Part shown: positions 48,770 through 60,900 of the stretch, piece by piece
How positions within the stretch are numbered: the first letter of the stretch is position 1
How the letters are laid out: each line of letters starts with the position of its first letter
Source of the DNA: Xestospongia muta
Taxonomy: Eukaryota > Porifera > Demospongiae > Haplosclerida > Petrosiidae
Assembly: GCA_963693285.1 (NCBI GenBank)
Contig: OY848931.1
Coordinates: forward strand, 4,816,079 to 4,880,078
DNA length: 64,000 nt
Reading direction: 5' to 3'
The notes under the pieces: generated by a model
What the model saw: only the letters and a program-made list of their open reading frames with translations
Told to the model about the DNA's origin: nothing
The model's database searches: none
Position numbers and translations under genes: made by a program

Positions 48770-49099
48770 CTAAAACAGCTGTAATAAAAAATGAGATTGT
48801 GTAATCATAAACTTGGTTGTATTGTGGCAATGAGATGGAACTTCAAAAAATGAATCAGGTGGTTTAATAGACAAAAAATCAATAAAGTGGACAGTGATTG
48901 CTATCCCAAATTCAGTATTGATTTCTTGAAAGAGAACTGGAATAGATGAGTCGCTAGGGGACACTGCAACCAGAACAGTTGTGTAAGGATTGATCTAAGA
49001 TTGAAATTGAAATTAATTTGATATGCAATAAATCAAATTACTATAACTGTTATTACAACACCAGTACATTATATGTATTGTAAATTTATTTAAAACCAT

Positions 49100-49137
<38 letters not shown>

Positions 49138-49799
49138 AGAAACTATATATACAATAGTATACCTCTGCTTCCCATGTATCCAGCCATTGATGAAGAAATT
49201 GCTTTTGTCCTTGGTATGTAGCATTTTTCATCCATCCCCAAAGGTCTGGTAAATCACATCCTCTATAAATTATACAATCTTTCTTATTGTGCTTTTTCCT
49301 GTAACATACAGTATTAATATATAGATGAGTGTAATCAATCTTAATGAACTCACATTTGATTCAAGTATGTTGTATTCAAGTCACATCGCTGAAGCTGATA
49401 CAAATTTTCTCCATTAAAGTTGTTCTGATTTGTCATCATTGTAACTTTGTCCATGGTAACATTCATCACTTGTTTGTTTTCTTCTTCATTTTTAGCCCAA
49501 AAACCTGCACACAAAGGAAAGAACATACACATATATAGTATACTAATATTGTAGGTGCTTTCCTGTTCCACTGTTTTCTGAACTAAGTGAGTAATAATCC
49601 ACTTTTATAGACATCTGTGCGTGTGAGAAATAGATGCAACACATATTTTATAAAGACTACTTCACTGCTTGGATGTGAAACATGATCAAATATAACTTAC
49701 TTGTGTTAGAAATGTTTCCACAATTTTGGGTTGAGGTGGAAGTATTTCTATACTCCCTGATACTAACAAAAGAAGGCAGATCCCTAGCATTAGACTCAT
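48770..49799 (-). CDS. Ependymin-like secreted glycoprotein, copy 1
   Basis: Read right to left from a signal peptide (MSLMLGICLLLLVSGS) to TAG at 48770-48772, over about five exons. One exon begins GFWAKNEEE, one carries GCDLPDLWGWMKNA, and the last ends with KPPDSFFEVPSHC. The family shape (signal peptide, YDL motif, W..W pair, final PPxxxFxxPxxC) is shared by four tandem genes. It resembles ependymin-related proteins, which have a LolA-like ligand-binding fold. Most introns are short; one carries a long (TA)n run. N-glycosylation sites are frequent. One splice site (near 49,575) is weak and uncertain. Function unknown; ependymins bind lipids or calcium. Confidence 0.6.
49102..49135. repeat. 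(TA)n microsatellite
   Basis: About 34 bp of alternating T and A within an intron of the first ependymin-like gene. Confidence 0.9.
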
Positions 49800-50380
49800 A
49801 TTATTTATTATTTAGTTTTAAACTTAAATATGAATGTCATTGATCATTATGTAAAAGTGATAGTGTATCAAATTTCACCTTTAACATTATCAATACACGA
49901 ATTAAGTAGAAACATAATGTAATATAATATGACATAATACTATATGTATTTCTCATTTTTCACAGAGTTTGTTCTACTTTCTAACATCACTTATAAATTT
50001 ACTTAAGCTTACTCATCAATTATATGCAAATATCTCCAGATACAGTTCATAATAAATACCTTCTCAGTATACTACTGGTAATGCAGTTGTTTGATCTTCT
50101 GCTTTTACAATACATTCAATCTCCCCCACTCAATTGTTATTCATACTTCTAATCCAGTCCAATATATAATATATTCAGTAACAATGTAATAAACTTGTAC
50201 ATATATTTTCCATGTCAGTAGTGCTACTATTATTGGCAACACTGTAATCAACATGTTGTAGACATCAAATGAATTATTTTTCTTAATCAAGACAGCTAAA
50301 ATTAACAGTAATTATTATAAAAAAAGAGTCAATTCCTAACAATCACTTTCTAATTATACAGCAAATTAGTGGAGTTATTA
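49800..50380. other. Intergenic between ependymin-like genes 1 and 2
   Basis: AT-rich promoter side of copy 1 and 3' flank of copy 2. No gene seen. Confidence 0.5.
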
Positions 50381-51944
50381 TTACTTAGCATCATGTACAT
50401 ATTTGAACAGATGCATATGGTTTAGAGGAGTGGTCAGAATCTTTTTTGGCACATTTTTACAAACATCAGGGATTTTAAAGGAATGCTGATCATGAGGTGG
50501 CTCCAAGTGAAACTCATTGAAAACAAGTTCACTAGTAAGAGTATCATTGATAAAACGTAATACATAAGGGACAGAATGACCATCTGTGTTTACTTCTACA
50601 CCAACAGCAATACTCATATTACCCTAAATAAAATAAAATTACAATGTTAAAATTTACATCAACAGTTTTTCCTTTGGCTAGTTTTAGTTGTATAATGTTG
50701 TATTCAGCTTATAACAGACATTTTCAGTTTAAACGAAAGAATAACATGTGCATAACACATCAAAACTGTTTTATATACTTACAAATGTGGAATTCCACAC
50801 GTCCACATGATGGCCATTAATGTTCACTGTGCCCATATATTTAGCAATTTCTAAAAATTCCCACAATGGAGGGAATGGACCAGAAACAGTTGTAATATTA
50901 CAAGGCAACTGTGTTCCATTTAATCTGCAATAAGAGTAAAAGATAATACATAAAGTAGGATTATAGAGTCTGTACTGCAGTCAGGTCTCAAACACACAAC
51001 ATTTCTATCACAATAAACCACATTGCATCATGCTTTACCACTAACTGACAATAGCCATATTGCTATGCAAAGAATGATCTACCATAACTCTTAACTTTGT
51101 TTAAGTAGAACTGTTTAGTGGTGCCAACATATTGGAAAATTACGACCATTTCATACACTCTGCCAATTAATTATCATCTCATTAATTAACCAGTTTTCAT
51201 TGTGTATTTGGATGGACAAATCATATTAGAAATTTATTGTTTGCCATTTGTGTCAGCAGTTAAAGTGCATACACAACATAATTTAGTTCACACAACAATA
51301 ACATATTACAAGTCTAGTCAGCAGTTGTAACAACAAACAATCTGATTAACCCTATTGTGGTTTCTAATGAACTAAGTTAATTGAGGTGAAAGGTCAAGGT
51401 TTAATTTATTAATTTTAATCTATATTCTTATTTATACTTATATTTATACGTATTTAACAGTATAGATCTATTGAATTTGTATTGAATTGTATAGTTGACA
51501 AGTCTAACAAATAACATACACCTCTCTTACAATCTAGTTTACACACTTACTGATCAACTTCAAATATCTTTGGTGGATTAAGATCATATCGCTCAACAAT
51601 ATAAGTATTATAAGGGAATGTTTGACCTCCATTGCTGACAACAAATTCAATCTCTTCCACTTGACTGCTTTCATCCATACTCCTAGTCCAAAAACCTAAA
51701 GAATTGTAGTAATTCACTGACAATATCATTAAAAGAACCTTTCCCAACAGCAGTATAGGTGTTAGGAGGAACTCTCTCAATGGAAGTAACATCAGTCTGA
51801 GTATAGACATAAAAGATGAGAGTAAATCAAACTATAATTATACACTCTAACTTTTGCTTGAAAAGATTCAGACAATTTAGGTCGTGTAGGAGTCTGAGAT
51901 GTACACAGCAAGAACAGAATCACAAACACTAATGTTTTCAACAT
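50381..51944 (-). CDS. Ependymin-like secreted glycoprotein, copy 2
   Basis: Five exons. Signal peptide MLKTLVFVILFLLCTSQ. The second exon ends NTYTAVGKG; the third begins FWTRSMDES and holds VERYDLNPPKIFEVDQ. The fourth contains LPCNITTVSGPFPPLWEFLE and HHVDVWNSTF. The last carries FHLEPPHDQHSFKIPDVC and stops at 50381-50383. The order matches copy 3 exon by exon. Asn-x-Ser/Thr sites (LNGT, WNST, INDT) suggest glycosylation. The intron at 50,935-51,550 is about 600 bp, long for this window. Confidence 0.65.
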
Positions 51945-52081
51945 CTTTGCGCTTTTTTAGAAACACGTGACACTAAGTGCGTTATTAATTTATTAATCAC
52001 AAAAAATTATAACCAGACACTGAGGGGAACAATTAACAAAAAAGGTAATTGATTGTCAGGATAAGTGTTTACGTTCAATGC

Positions 52082-52957
52082 TCAAATCTTGAAAAAACTT
52101 GGTAGGAACATCCTTGGATTAGGAGGAGGTGTACGGCATTCTTCAGGGATTTCAAACGAGTGGTGGTCATGAGGAGGTTCCGTATGGAATGAATGGAAAG
52201 TAATATTGGTAGTATTTCCAATGTTAGAATATTCACGATACAGGTATGGGACTGTATGGCCTTCTTGATCCGTCATTACTGCTACAGCTTTACTACCACC
52301 AGGCTAAAATAATAAAGTAATAAAATGTATATTATTCAGTTGGTACTTTGATTAACAAACATACCAAAGTCTCATTCCATACTTGTACAGTATGACCATC
52401 AATAGTCTCAGAGCCTTTATAGACAGCATCGCTCAAAAAAGTCCATAATTTTGGAAAAGGACCTGAAATAGTATCTATCTGACAAGGTTGCCTAGTGCCA
52501 CCAACTCTACATAAAGCAAACAATGTTTATTTCCATACACCTATAGCATAAATGCTCACTCAATAAGAGTATATGTCTTTGGTGGAGTAAGGTCATATCG
52601 TTGAAGTAGAAAAAAATGGCCTTTATAATCTTGACCTGCTACCTTTGAATCAAATTCTATCTCCATCTTCTGACTCATTTCATCCACCCCTCTTTCCATG
52701 TCACCTAGATAGATACAAGGGAGTAATTAGTATTCATATCTCTATTATTAATAGACACACACACACCTTTTCCTGTTGAAGTTATGCCATCTTTGGGGTC
52801 GACAAAACCCGTTGTAATCTATAGAAAGAAAGTGACACTGTATTCTTGTTCTTTTTCATCTCTATTATACCTCTGCACGAAAAGATTCAGGCAATTGAGG
52901 ACGTTGTTGAGCTAAACACAACAAACAAAGTGACAAGACCAGGAAATTCTTAAACAT
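52082..52957 (-). CDS. Ependymin-like secreted glycoprotein, copy 3
   Basis: Signal peptide MFKNFLVLSLCLLCLAQ, then exons holding FVDPKDGITSTGKG, DMERGVDEM, LQRYDLTPPKTYTLIE, QPCQIDTISGPFPKLWTFLS and the closing FHTEPPHDHHSFEIPEEC. The start codon lies 137 bp beyond the start of copy 2, on the same strand. It is the closest relative of copy 2 and most likely a tandem duplicate. The shared pattern of a phase 1 junction inside GKG supports the exon models of both. Confidence 0.65.
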
Positions 52958-55020
52958 GATAGTTTCTTGAGGAGACAGCTAGGCAAGAACACAAATTATT
53001 ACACCTTCTTTAAAGGTGACCCTAACTATAATTATAATACATGTGGTACAATATAAACATGTGATAATGAGTCATGAATATCTTTATGTATCCCCAAAAT
53101 TAATAAACACACACAACAATGGACCTATGGAGCTTTCTTGACAATTAGCTGACATGTGCACTATAATGATGTCAATGCATATAACAATGACCTCAAACAC
53201 ATACACACAAACATATACTCTCTTTATATATACACATATCACTGAAATTATTAGTCATGAAGGCACTTGAAAGGCACTAATGCCAAAGAGGTACAAGAAT
53301 TCAAAAAATGTTACTATCATTTGTCCAAAAAGCAACCTGTCAATTTTGATATATATATATATATATACTGTGAGAAACACTAGCTTTTCAAAATAGAAAG
53401 TTTACCATTAGGGGAAACTATGATTTGACTAAATTATCTTACGATGGTCTCAGATGAACACAATATTAATATCTAGAGCAAAGCAGTTTACGTTTGAAAG
53501 TAATATTTTAGTAACTCATTTAAAGTTTCAATTTATTGCATATAATATAACCTTATTACTAGCACATATATAAGATTAATGGTATCTGTATTTGATCTCT
53601 GATGCAATACATATTCAATTTATAATATTTTGGGAATAAAGATGTAGATAATCACATTCACAATGGCTCTTCATTCAGACATTTAGACCTAATAATTGTT
53701 TGTCAATATATAATAAAGTCATGGCTCTGTTCAAGTAATTATGATACAGTAAATTGGTAGATTATTTTAAATGACGTGCCTATATATAGAACATGTTGTT
53801 CATCACCAAACAAATAAATATAATGACAAAAATGATGGATATTATTGCTCAATTGAGAGTAAATAACTAGTGTTGAGGTGATACTGATATTAAAGCAAAT
53901 GGTTGTTTCATACTAGGCTTTTACATTGTCTGTTACATGCATGCAAATACAATTAGCAAATGAAAAGTGCTAGACAATCAAAACTATAAAAATTGATTTG
54001 TTGGTTAGTTCAATATGTATATATACATGCAGGTTTTATGTAATAAAATTATTTGATGCAAAAAAGTAAACATCATGTTGTTTTGATTACTGGTGTATTG
54101 TATACTGTTCAATTAGAACTAACTAATTGTTAGAACAATGACGATGTTGACAAAATAAGATGCCGAACTAGGATATATGGAATCATACACTTCGAAGTAT
54201 TTTGCATACAATCAATATATACACGAATAAGTTTAAATAACTGTGTGTGTGTGTGTGTGTGTGTGAGTGTGTGTACTGTTAGACTTTATTTCAATATTGT
54301 ATATTAATATAAAGTTTCAATATCATTGACCTTCATGACTATACTTTTTCTTTTTCACTTCTGTCACTTAAAACATAAGTCCATACAATACTCTAACTAA
54401 TAATTTCATTTTTATCATGTGGATCTAACTCTAAACTTTGTCATCACAAAATGATCAATGCCATAACATAAAGACATAAGATTTGTTACCAGTATTTAAG
54501 TAATTTACAAGACTGCTAAAACAATATTGATGAATAGGCCAGCTCTCTATAATGAGAGAAAATATAACAATATAATTGAATCAAAAAAATCCAGACAATT
54601 TAGATCATAAAGGTAGTTTCTGAGTACGCACTGGTAGTAAACAAACATCAATTAACAAAATAACTGGATTTGACACCTTGAAACAACAGGCCGTTTATTA
54701 TTTGCAATCCACATCAGTGAAACTTTCAGTGAGAAACATCCACTTATCTTAAACATAGCGTTTGATAATTGTAAAATTACTCTTCTTATATTATCTGCAA
54801 CCAATGAATGACATATTTAAATATTAAAATATATTCTGTCTATTGAAATAAAATGTGTCTAATCAAACAATACAGATAAACTGATGAAAGATCCCACAAA
54901 ATTAATTGTGTAATAATATTGAAAACCTTGGCAGCATTATCTGCCCATATACTAGCGAACTAAAATATGATTAAACTATGAAAAAAATTTTGTACAAACT
55001 CAAGCAATGTCATTATTGAG
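52958..55020. other. 2-kb non-coding stretch between ependymin-like copies 3 and 4
   Basis: No open frame or repeat family is supported. There is a (TA)n run at 53,351-53,366 and a (TG)n run at 54,242-54,274. The rest is AT-rich unique sequence, the longest gene-free stretch in the window. Confidence 0.6.
54242..54274. repeat. (TG)n microsatellite
   Basis: A run of TG repeats with one interruption (tgag). Confidence 0.85.
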
Positions 55021-55929
55021 TCAATGGAAAAATTTTTTGTATCTTGGGTATTTTGATGATGACATCTTGTTTATCTTCTGCTTATTAAAAAACCTTGGCT
55101 TGAAAAAAGTATGAGGCTTCTCTCCCACAAATCTTGATTTAGTTGTGTAAGTGGGATTAGGACAATTTGGAGGGATCTCAAATATTGAATCTGGTGGTGT
55201 CATTGCATCAAATCCAATGTACGACATTACACTTGTATAATTGCCAGATAGAGTACCTACTACTAGTGGAATGTTAGGATTAAAAGGAGACACTCCAATT
55301 GACATTTCAAAATTATTCACCTATAGAAACACATAATTTATAGTGTCATAATATAAGTATATATATATATACCTCTTCAACCCAAATATCCATGTTTATA
55401 AAAGGACTATGACCAGCATATTCTGTTTGTTCAAGCCAGTCCCAAATCCTTGGCATTGGTGTTTGGATTATAGAACTGATACACTGCAAGTCTGTATTAA
55501 TTCCTCTATTTTTAATAAAAACTTATACTCAGTTAATATTGAACGTTTCCTTACCCTGACATATAATAACTTGCATTGATATCATACCTTCCCAGAAATG
55601 TTTCAAAGCTAACAATACTTTCATTGACAGCAATTGTTATATTTGTTATCTGCTTTTTAGTACTCATGTCTCTTGCAATAAAACCTAATGTATTTAAAGA
55701 CAATTTAAGTATTAATATAAGCTTGATAACTATAGATTTACCAGTTTCTTGGATCATCATGTCATCACTAAAAGCTTCAAACTACAAAGATAGAGGTTAA
55801 CATCAATTATAACAATTGCTACACACATACCCATGTTACAAAGGTCTCTGAAATGCTTGGCCGAGAAGGGATTTCAGAGTTACAGATGCTAACAAAGCAC
55901 AAAAGTCCAACAGAAAGAGCAAGCATCAT
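55021..55929 (-). CDS. Ependymin-like secreted glycoprotein, copy 4 (basic tail)
   Basis: It starts MMLALSVGLLCFVS (signal peptide) at 55929 and ends TGA at 55021-55023. Exons carry GFIARDMSTKKQITN, GRYDINASYYMSG, IIQTPMPRIWDWLEQ and MTPPDSIFEIPPNC. After the final family Cys, the protein runs on for about 50 residues rich in Lys, Arg, Phe and Ser, unlike copies 2 and 3. It is the most diverged of the four. The role of the basic tail is not known. Confidence 0.6.
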
Positions 55930-57151
55930 TTCCAATAAGTTCAGTCTGTCAAATTATGGATTCGTATCACTTTAGCTATACATATACACAGTCCATGTTT
56001 ACTATTAGGAATCATGTGATGATGGTAGGGTTGTTTCATTTTCAGGATTACTTACTGTATTTAGTTATATATATGTAATATAATTTATACAAGTATACAG
56101 TAATGTAAATGTTTACCTTTTGAAGTTATCTTCATCATTTGTGACATTGGTTCATTATCAAAATCAACTTTTTGATGGGTGCATGTTTAGTCAAAGAAAG
56201 ATAAACATAGGACATTAACAGATGTACTTACTTAAAAAAACAAAATTAGAATTGTTTTTACTTGGATCTACTCAATACCTATTGACTAGTTAAAAGCAAC
56301 AGAAGACTGGAGTTAGCAAATTTAAGTTGTGTCTGTAGATATGGTATATTATTAGGTGATTAGGCAATGTTATGTATAATGTAATAATGCATAAGTTAAT
56401 TCAGAAAATACACATTTACATAGCACTAATTCAATAACTACTTTAAGATCACCATTAGAAGCAATCCCAAACAAAGTCACGCACTGATATATGTATATAT
56501 CTATATATATATATACCTTAATGATCTTTTATACAGTCCAAATTGTACAACATATATGAGGTTAAAATTTTTTGAGTTTTGTTTTTGGTTACTAGTTGTT
56601 CATTGAACACGTGTCTCTTCATATAATTGTGAAACAAGAGTATCACTAGATATATATAACAAAACCCCACAGATATGACTTTCAATAAAATCATAAATTG
56701 GTGATTCAAAGCGTTTGCAAAACCACACCATTGAAGATTTTCATACAAATTTATTCCTTATTAGGACAAGCTTTTCAATCCCCCAATGGATTATATATCA
56801 GAGTAAAAATGACAGTTGTCTAGTACCTGACACCAACGAATATAACAGTAGAACTATAACTTGTTTCTCATTATCATCTCATGATGTGTCTGGTCTCTGA
56901 TTTTTATTCTCGTAGTGATAGACCATCTCTACCATATCCTTTACTACATTCTTTTATCGCTTTCTTTTAACCTATCTATCACTTATTATTTGAGCATTCT
57001 TTAGCATGACCCCATTTGGGGTGGAGCTATTATAATTTAAAATTAGGATGACGTTTCTTCTGGAGGAAATAAAAGCATAAATTAAATTAAATTTAATCTA
57101 CATACAGTCCTGAGGCAAATACATTCTGGTATAGATAATTAGTAACTATAT
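55930..57151. other. Intergenic
   Basis: AT-rich, upstream of ependymin-like copy 4 and downstream of the FMN reductase gene. Small open frames here have no gene-like features. Confidence 0.5.
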
Positions 57152-57766
57152 TCAAACAATAGGCAATCCAACAGATTCCTTTTGAGTCTTAATTGCTTGA
57201 GCATACCAGACCAAGTCAGACAAAAACCTGTCAGCATTTTTATCAATTCTTTCAGCACTATCGCCTTGAAGCATGCCTTCAGTAGTCAATACATTCTGAA
57301 TCTGAGGAATGGGGAATAAAGTACCAACTGTTGGAGAGCCTAGTTCACCCATCAAACATCGCACTTGCATAGCAGCTCGTACACCACCAAACGAACCGGC
57401 AGAATAGCAAGCGATACCAGTAGGTCGATATTTATAAGAACGTATAGGAAAATAGTCCATCATATTAGTAAGGGCTGGGGGCATACAGTGATTGTATTCA
57501 GCAGATATAACGATAAAGGCATCAGCAGTTTCTATTATTTTGTTTGTGGTCTGTAAAACTTGAGGAGCCTCTTGTGGATCCTTGTAAAAATGAAAGGCCT
57601 TCTTCAGGAGAGGTAGATCTAACTGTTCAGGATCTAACAAAGTTGCTTCGTGTCCTTTTTCTTGAACCTTTCTAACCAAAAAACGAGCTGCTCTAGAACC
57701 ATAATTATTTTCCCTGACTGTTCCTAGGAACAGGACAATCTTCAAAGCTTGAGGGGGAGATGCCAT
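57152..57766 (-). CDS. NADPH-dependent FMN reductase (flavodoxin-like fold)
   Basis: A single open frame of 204 residues with no intron. The N-terminal strand and phosphate loop IVLFLGTVRENNYGSRAARF and the middle motif AEYNHCMPPALTNMMDYF are typical of the SsuE/azoreductase-like FMN_red family. GIACYSAGSFGGVRAAMQ forms the flavin/dimer loop. No targeting signal is visible, so it is likely cytosolic; it would reduce FMN or quinones with NAD(P)H. The family is common in bacteria, plants and fungi. Lack of introns in an intron-rich region could mean bacterial or fungal origin, or intron loss. Start codons of this gene and the next, divergent one are 177 bp apart. Confidence 0.85.
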   Translation of the reverse strand: MASPPQALKIVLFLGTVRENNYGSRAARFLVRKVQEKGHEATLLDPEQLDLPLLKKAFHFYKDPQEAPQVLQTTNKIIETADAFIVISAEYNHCMPPALTNMMDYFPIRSYKYRPTGIACYSAGSFGGVRAAMQVRCLMGELGSPTVGTLFPIPQIQNVLTTEGMLQGDSAERIDKNADRFLSDLVWYAQAIKTQKESVGLPIV

Positions 57767-57943
57767 GATTTCGAATGTTAATTAGCTCAACACTTATAAT
57801 AAGAAGTGGGTGTGACCTGTGTGAGGTGGAGCATGTACAAGAGCTGAGCTGCTATTGCCTGCTAATTTGAGAGAATTGAGTTGTTACAGGTGATAACATT
57901 AATTTGCAAACTCTTTACTCCTATTGTCTCTCTGTCAGACTAG

Positions 57944-60900
57944 TTGCTAAAAATGATGAAGAAAAAAGATTGGCTTTTCTTTCTCGTAGCCACATTATTG
58001 TGCATTATTGCTACTTCTAAACCATTGCCAGCATACCATTTAAAATGTGACCACAATCTAGTGGGTACGCAAGCTAGAAACAAAAGTAGTCACTTTATCC
58101 ATCCCTTCACGACTGATAATCCTCATCCTAGACTCTCATGGAGTATCAGGCATACTGAACGTGACATGGCACAGATAGCATACAGAGTTGTAGTCTATGA
58201 AGACAACAATATCTATTGGGACACTGGTGTTGTCAATGGTAGTGACCAGTTTGTTGTATACCATGGCCCAAGTCTTAAGAGTGGTTATACATATGAATGG
58301 AAGATCAACTGGTGGGACAGTAAGGGAAGATCAGTGAACAGTCAAGAGACAGGACGTTTCTTGGCTGTGAGTATAACTAATGAAGATTGGAGCAAAGCTA
58401 ATTGGATTGCTCCACCTGATGTACCTCATACAGCACCAATATTCTCTAAGAACATCACATTAAAAGCTGGGGCCAACATTGAGACAGCTATCCTCTACAT
58501 ATCTGGTTTAGGATTTTATCGTGTCTACGTGAATGAGAATGACTTATTTGAGTCTTTTGATCCTCCCATTTTTCTATCTCCAGGATGGACTAACTACCAA
58601 TTCAGAGTAGCTTATTCAGCGTATGACATACTAAACATTCTCAGCAAACAACTACCCAACCCTCTTCCTATTAAAGTAGTTCTTGGTATGGGCTGGAGGG
58701 ATCCAATATCTTATCCACCTCGTGATCCAATGACTCATCCAGATAAAATGCCTTTGGTCCTACGCTTAATTCTGAATATCACTTACAGTGATGGTCTGGT
58801 TCAGTTGGAATATAGTGATGATACGTGGGAAGTACAGAATAGTTCTTATCTTTACGATTCCATCTATAATGGAGAAACACTAAATGAGATGATTGTTCCA
58901 GTAGACATTGGTAAAGCTGTAATCACACAAGGACCTAGCGGTGTTATGTATTTACCAAAAATTCCTTATATTGCTATTCAAGAAGTGATTCCAGCTCACA
59001 AGATGTGGTTACTACCTCCTGATTCTAGTGGACACAAGAAACAAATTGTTGATTTTGGCTTCAATTCAGCTGGTATAGCAAAAGTAGGTCTTACTAACTT
59101 TAATGCCAGACCTTTAATTGTCAAACATGCAGAGGTGATCCTTCATCCACCATATGGTGAACAAGATGGGTCTTTATATTATGGTAACCTTCGGAGTGCT
59201 AAAGCAATAGATAACTATACTGTTGGATATGACTCCAAAAGAGATTTTTACATACCTACTTTTACTTATCATGGATTCCGTTATGCTGAGATCACTGGAT
59301 TTTTTCTTGAAGTTTTCTTTTCTGAAGTTTACAAGATTTGTGTCAATTCTGATGTCAAATTGAACAGCAAATTCAATGTATCTAATCCATTGTTTGCTAA
59401 CATTCAAGAAAATGTTCTTAGAGGACAATTGTCCAATATGATGAGTGTACCCACAGACTGCGATCAAAGAGATGAAAGGTTGGGATGGATGGGTGATGGT
59501 GGATTGTCGTCAGATTCCTTAAACTTGAACTTTCATATGGAAACTTTCTTTCCAAATTGGGTATTACTCATGAGGGATGAACAGACAGATGAAGGCACTC
59601 TTCCTGATGTTGTTCCCTTTTATCGATATGGTAATCGACCCTCGGGTCCTGCCTGGGGTGCAGCGTATCCTCAGGTTGTCTGGGCTTTGTATAAATATTA
59701 TGGGGACTTTGACACAGCTAAAGAATTCTTTGATGGTTTGATGCTGTATTTAGATTTCATGATAGGCAAGGTATCAGATGAGGGACTTGCAAATTTGTAC
59801 TCTGGCCCAGGAGATTGGTGTCCCCCTCCACCAATGACTCGTGTCAACGGCAGCTTCACGTCCTCCTTTTCTTTCTTACTCAACATCAAACAAGTACAGG
59901 AGCTAGCAACAGCTCTTCGTGACACAGCCAATGCCACTAAGTTGAAGGACATGTACACCAAGTATGCATCTCAGTTCAATGATGCTTTTCTTTCTAATGG
60001 CAAATACCAGGATGATCTACAGGTTAGTTATGTACTACCATTAGCTTTGGATATTGTCCCACCTGATCAAAAAGACGACATTGTCAAGTATTTTATTAAC
60101 AAACTAACCACATCTGACAAGACTCACATCACTTGTGGTATAATTGGAACGAAATTTCTCTTTCCAGTACTGACCAGTTTAAATAGAAATGATCTGGCTG
60201 TGGAGATTCTCAATCAAGTAGACTATCCTAGTTATGGCTTCATGATACACAATCCATATGAACCAGCTACTACTATATGGGAATTGTGGAACGCCTTCAA
60301 TGGAAGTGCAGGCATGGACTCACGTAATCATCACATGTTCTCTAGTATCAGTGGATGGATGCAGACTGATATGATTGGTTTTCAACAGAGACAAGGCACT
60401 TATGGGTATAATGAATTAGATCTTTATCCTGCGTCATATTTGGATCTTTCATCAGCTTCAATTGAATTAGAACACCCACGACCGATTAAATATTCCTGGC
60501 ATCGTAAAGGGGGACTTCAGTGTGGTAAGGCACCTGAAGACCAGTCCTCCCTTAATCCTACTTTACCTGAACATGGTGGCCTCAAACTCTCTTGTGGTGA
60601 AGGTACTATAATTAAAGTCCAGTTTGCTTCTTATGGTAATCCAACTGGTGTATGTGGATATCATCGTATTGGTAGTTGTCATGTTGAGCAGAGTCTCAAG
60701 GTAGTGGAAACTTTCTGTCTAAATAAGACAGAGTGTATTCTACCAACAAGAGGAGATTTTTGGGGTGATCCGTGCTTTGGTGAAACCAAATGGCTCACTG
60801 TTGCTGTGTTATGTAGTGGTTCTGATAATAATCATGTGGATTATCGCTACTCATCACTTGAGGTTAATGTATCTATTCCTATTGGAAGCAATGGTCATCT

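Noticed and set aside
59174..59961. - strand open frames within the rhamnosidase gene
   Set aside because: Shadows of a strong single-exon gene on the + strand.
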